From NCBI RefSeq assembly GCF_022374895.2, contig NZ_CP092423.2, positions 4,836,001 to 4,900,000 of the forward strand: DNA of 64,000 nt, read 5' to 3'. Source of the DNA: Mycobacterium lentiflavum. GTDB taxonomy: Bacteria; Actinomycetota; Actinomycetes; Mycobacteriales; Mycobacteriaceae. Both the position numbers and the translations under genes were made by a program. Position 1 is the stretch's first letter, and the number at the start of each line of letters is the position of its first letter. The notes under the pieces were generated by a model. That model saw only the letters and a program-made list of their open reading frames with translations. It was not told where the DNA came from and ran no database searches. This document shows positions 63,058-64,000 of this stretch, piece by piece.

Positions 63058-63663
63058 ATGACGACTTCGACTAAGGCCGCATTGCGCGAGCAAGTGCTGG
63101 CGGCCCGAAGTCTGGTTGCCGGCGACGTGCATGCCGTACAGGCGCGGATGCTCAGCGAACAGCTCGCCCTCGCGGTGAGCAGGGACAGCACCGTCTGCGC
63201 CTACGTTCCGGTGGGTAGCGAGCCGGGTTCGATCGCGATGCTGGACATGTTGCTGCGGCACTCCGGGCGGGTGCTGTTGCCCATTGCGCGCACCGCCGGT
63301 GACGGCACCCCGATGCGGCTGCGCTGGGCCGAGTACCGGCCGGGCGAACTCGTCGTCGGCCGCTGGGGCCTGCTCGAGCCGCCGGAGCCGTGGCTGCCGG
63401 ACTCGGTCCTGGCCGAGGCGGAGATGGTGGTGGTCCCAGCGCTGGCCGTGGACCGCCGGGGTGTGCGCCTGGGCCGGGGCCGCGGCTACTACGACCGGTC
63501 GCTGGACGCCAGGAACCCGCAGGCCCGGCTGATCGCGATGGTGCGCGACGAGGAGTTCGTCGAGGAGTTACCGGCCGATCCGCACGACGTGCCGATGACC
63601 CACGTGATCACCCCGGGCCGCGGCGTCGTGGCCCTGCGCGCGGGTGAAATCGCCCGGGAATGA
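63058..63663 (+). CDS. 5-formyltetrahydrofolate cyclo-ligase
   Basis: 201 residues. YgfA-family landmarks: YVPVGSEPG near the start and VVVPALAVDRRGVRLGRGRGYYDRSL near the end, where the substrate and ATP-phosphate loop lies. Converts 5-formyl-THF to 5,10-methenyl-THF with ATP. Orthologous position to the mycobacterial gene between galU and the FmdB-type gene. Confidence 0.93.
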   Translation: MTTSTKAALREQVLAARSLVAGDVHAVQARMLSEQLALAVSRDSTVCAYVPVGSEPGSIAMLDMLLRHSGRVLLPIARTAGDGTPMRLRWAEYRPGELVVGRWGLLEPPEPWLPDSVLAEAEMVVVPALAVDRRGVRLGRGRGYYDRSLDARNPQARLIAMVRDEEFVEELPADPHDVPMTHVITPGRGVVALRAGEIARE

Positions 63664-63682
63664 GACGGATTTCATGGCTGTT

Positions 63683-63710
63683 TTAGCACTCAGGCACTGT
63701 AGAGTGCTAA
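63683..63710. promoter_or_regulatory. CIRCE-like HrcA operator (TTAGCACTC-N10-GAGTGCTAA)
   Basis: Both 9-bp arms match the CIRCE consensus exactly; the spacer counts 10 bases instead of the usual 9. It lies 26 bp before the GTG of the FmdB-type gene, as expected for heat-inducible HrcA repression. Confidence 0.8.
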
Positions 63711-63736
63711 CAAGCTTATCTAACGGAGGTTATGGA

Positions 63737-64000
63737 GTGCCGACCTACAGCTACGCGTGCACCGAATGCGGCGACCGCTTCGACGTCGTACAGGCCTTCA
63801 CCGACGACGCCCTGACCACGTGCAACAAGTGCTCGGGCCGACTGCGCAAGTTATTCAACTCCGTCGGCGTCGTGTTCAAGGGCAGCGGCTTCTACCGCAC
63901 CGACAGCCGCGAGTCGGGCAAAAAGTCGTCGTCGACTGCGAGCAACGGGTCGTCGACCAACGGATCTTCCGAGAGTTCCAGCTCGACCGACAAGTCCTCG
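63737..64000 (+). CDS. ruc: FmdB-type zinc-ribbon protein, Ruc-like redox chaperone (3' end beyond window)
   Basis: GTG 63737 with GGAGG seven bases upstream; 88 codons are seen and the frame is open at the edge. Zinc ribbon CTEC...CNKC in the first 35 residues, a VFKGSGFYRTDSR block, then a low-complexity Ser/Gly/Thr-rich tail. The sequence closely matches the mycobacterial protein Rv0991c, described as the redox-regulated chaperone Ruc. The CIRCE-like site upstream fits heat-shock control. Confidence 0.88.
   Translation, partial: MPTYSYACTECGDRFDVVQAFTDDALTTCNKCSGRLRKLFNSVGVVFKGSGFYRTDSRESGKKSSSTASNGSSTNGSSESSSSTDKSS

Noticed and set aside
1..64000. CRISPR arrays, rRNA genes or riboswitches
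   Set aside because: No regularly spaced repeats, rRNA-like stretches or conserved aptamer cores were seen on reading both strands.

Overview
The window is high-GC actinobacterial DNA, almost certainly from a Mycobacterium. It has a complete yrbE-mce operon with mycobacterial accessory genes. Its right end has the conserved mycobacterial order fmdB-type zinc-ribbon gene (ruc) / 5-formyl-THF cyclo-ligase / galU / moeA1(glp) / rimJ / glpR-sepX / tRNA-Ala. Everything left of the tRNA looks accessory.

Layout. (i) 1-7.8 kb: a box-type benzoyl-CoA degradation block (boxB cut by the window edge, boxC, a PaaX-family regulator, an enoyl-CoA hydratase) and a patatin-like protein. (ii) 8.1-9.3 kb: wreckage of an integrative element (primase fragment, frameshifted integrase) ending in a 23-bp copy of the tRNA-Ala 3' end. 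(iii) 9.3-58.6 kb: an island of about 49 kb bounded by that copy (9307-9329) and the intact tRNA-Ala(CGC) gene (58636-58708). The tRNA-proximal end carries a tyrosine integrase interrupted by one in-frame amber codon and a rolling-circle-type Rep gene. (iv) 58.7-64 kb: conserved chromosome.

Inside the island there are five blocks. An IS21-type remnant (10.1-11.6 kb) is followed by a TrmB-regulated CoA/amidohydrolase block (12.0-20.0 kb: a gamma-resorcylate-decarboxylase-like amidohydrolase, LLM flavin monooxygenase, two acyl-CoA dehydrogenases, amidohydrolase, enoyl-CoA hydratase). Next comes a complete four-component Rieske dioxygenase with its cis-diol dehydrogenase (21.0-25.2 kb). Then comes a complete mce importer operon (38.1-26.5 kb, minus strand). 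A minus-strand operon (48.3-38.8 kb) encodes a type I extradiol dioxygenase, an alpha/beta hydrolase, a HyuA/HyuB ATP-dependent carboxylase/hydantoinase pair, a beta-keto-acid cleavage enzyme (BKACE) and acetoacetyl-CoA synthetase. The last block (54.9-49.9 kb) holds an FAD hydroxylase, a SnoaL-like protein, an amidohydrolase and an amidohydrolase-methyltransferase fusion, next to a TetR gene.

How the parts may work together. Two paralogous LysR regulators flank the catabolic blocks. One 15-bp palindrome, ATTGAT-N3-ATCAAT, occurs upstream of the mce operon, the Rieske operon (one mismatch), the extradiol/HyuAB operon (which is divergent from LysR) and the decarboxylase-like gene. This suggests a single regulon for import, ring hydroxylation, ring cleavage and ketone/beta-keto-acid processing of one aromatic or cyclic substrate. 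A second operator type (ACTAC-N4-GTAG core) links the TrmB-like regulator to its own block. The substrate is not identified. A ketone-to-beta-keto-acid-to-CoA-thioester route (HyuAB, then BKACE, then AacS) that could deliver benzoyl-CoA to the box enzymes is an attractive but unproven reading.
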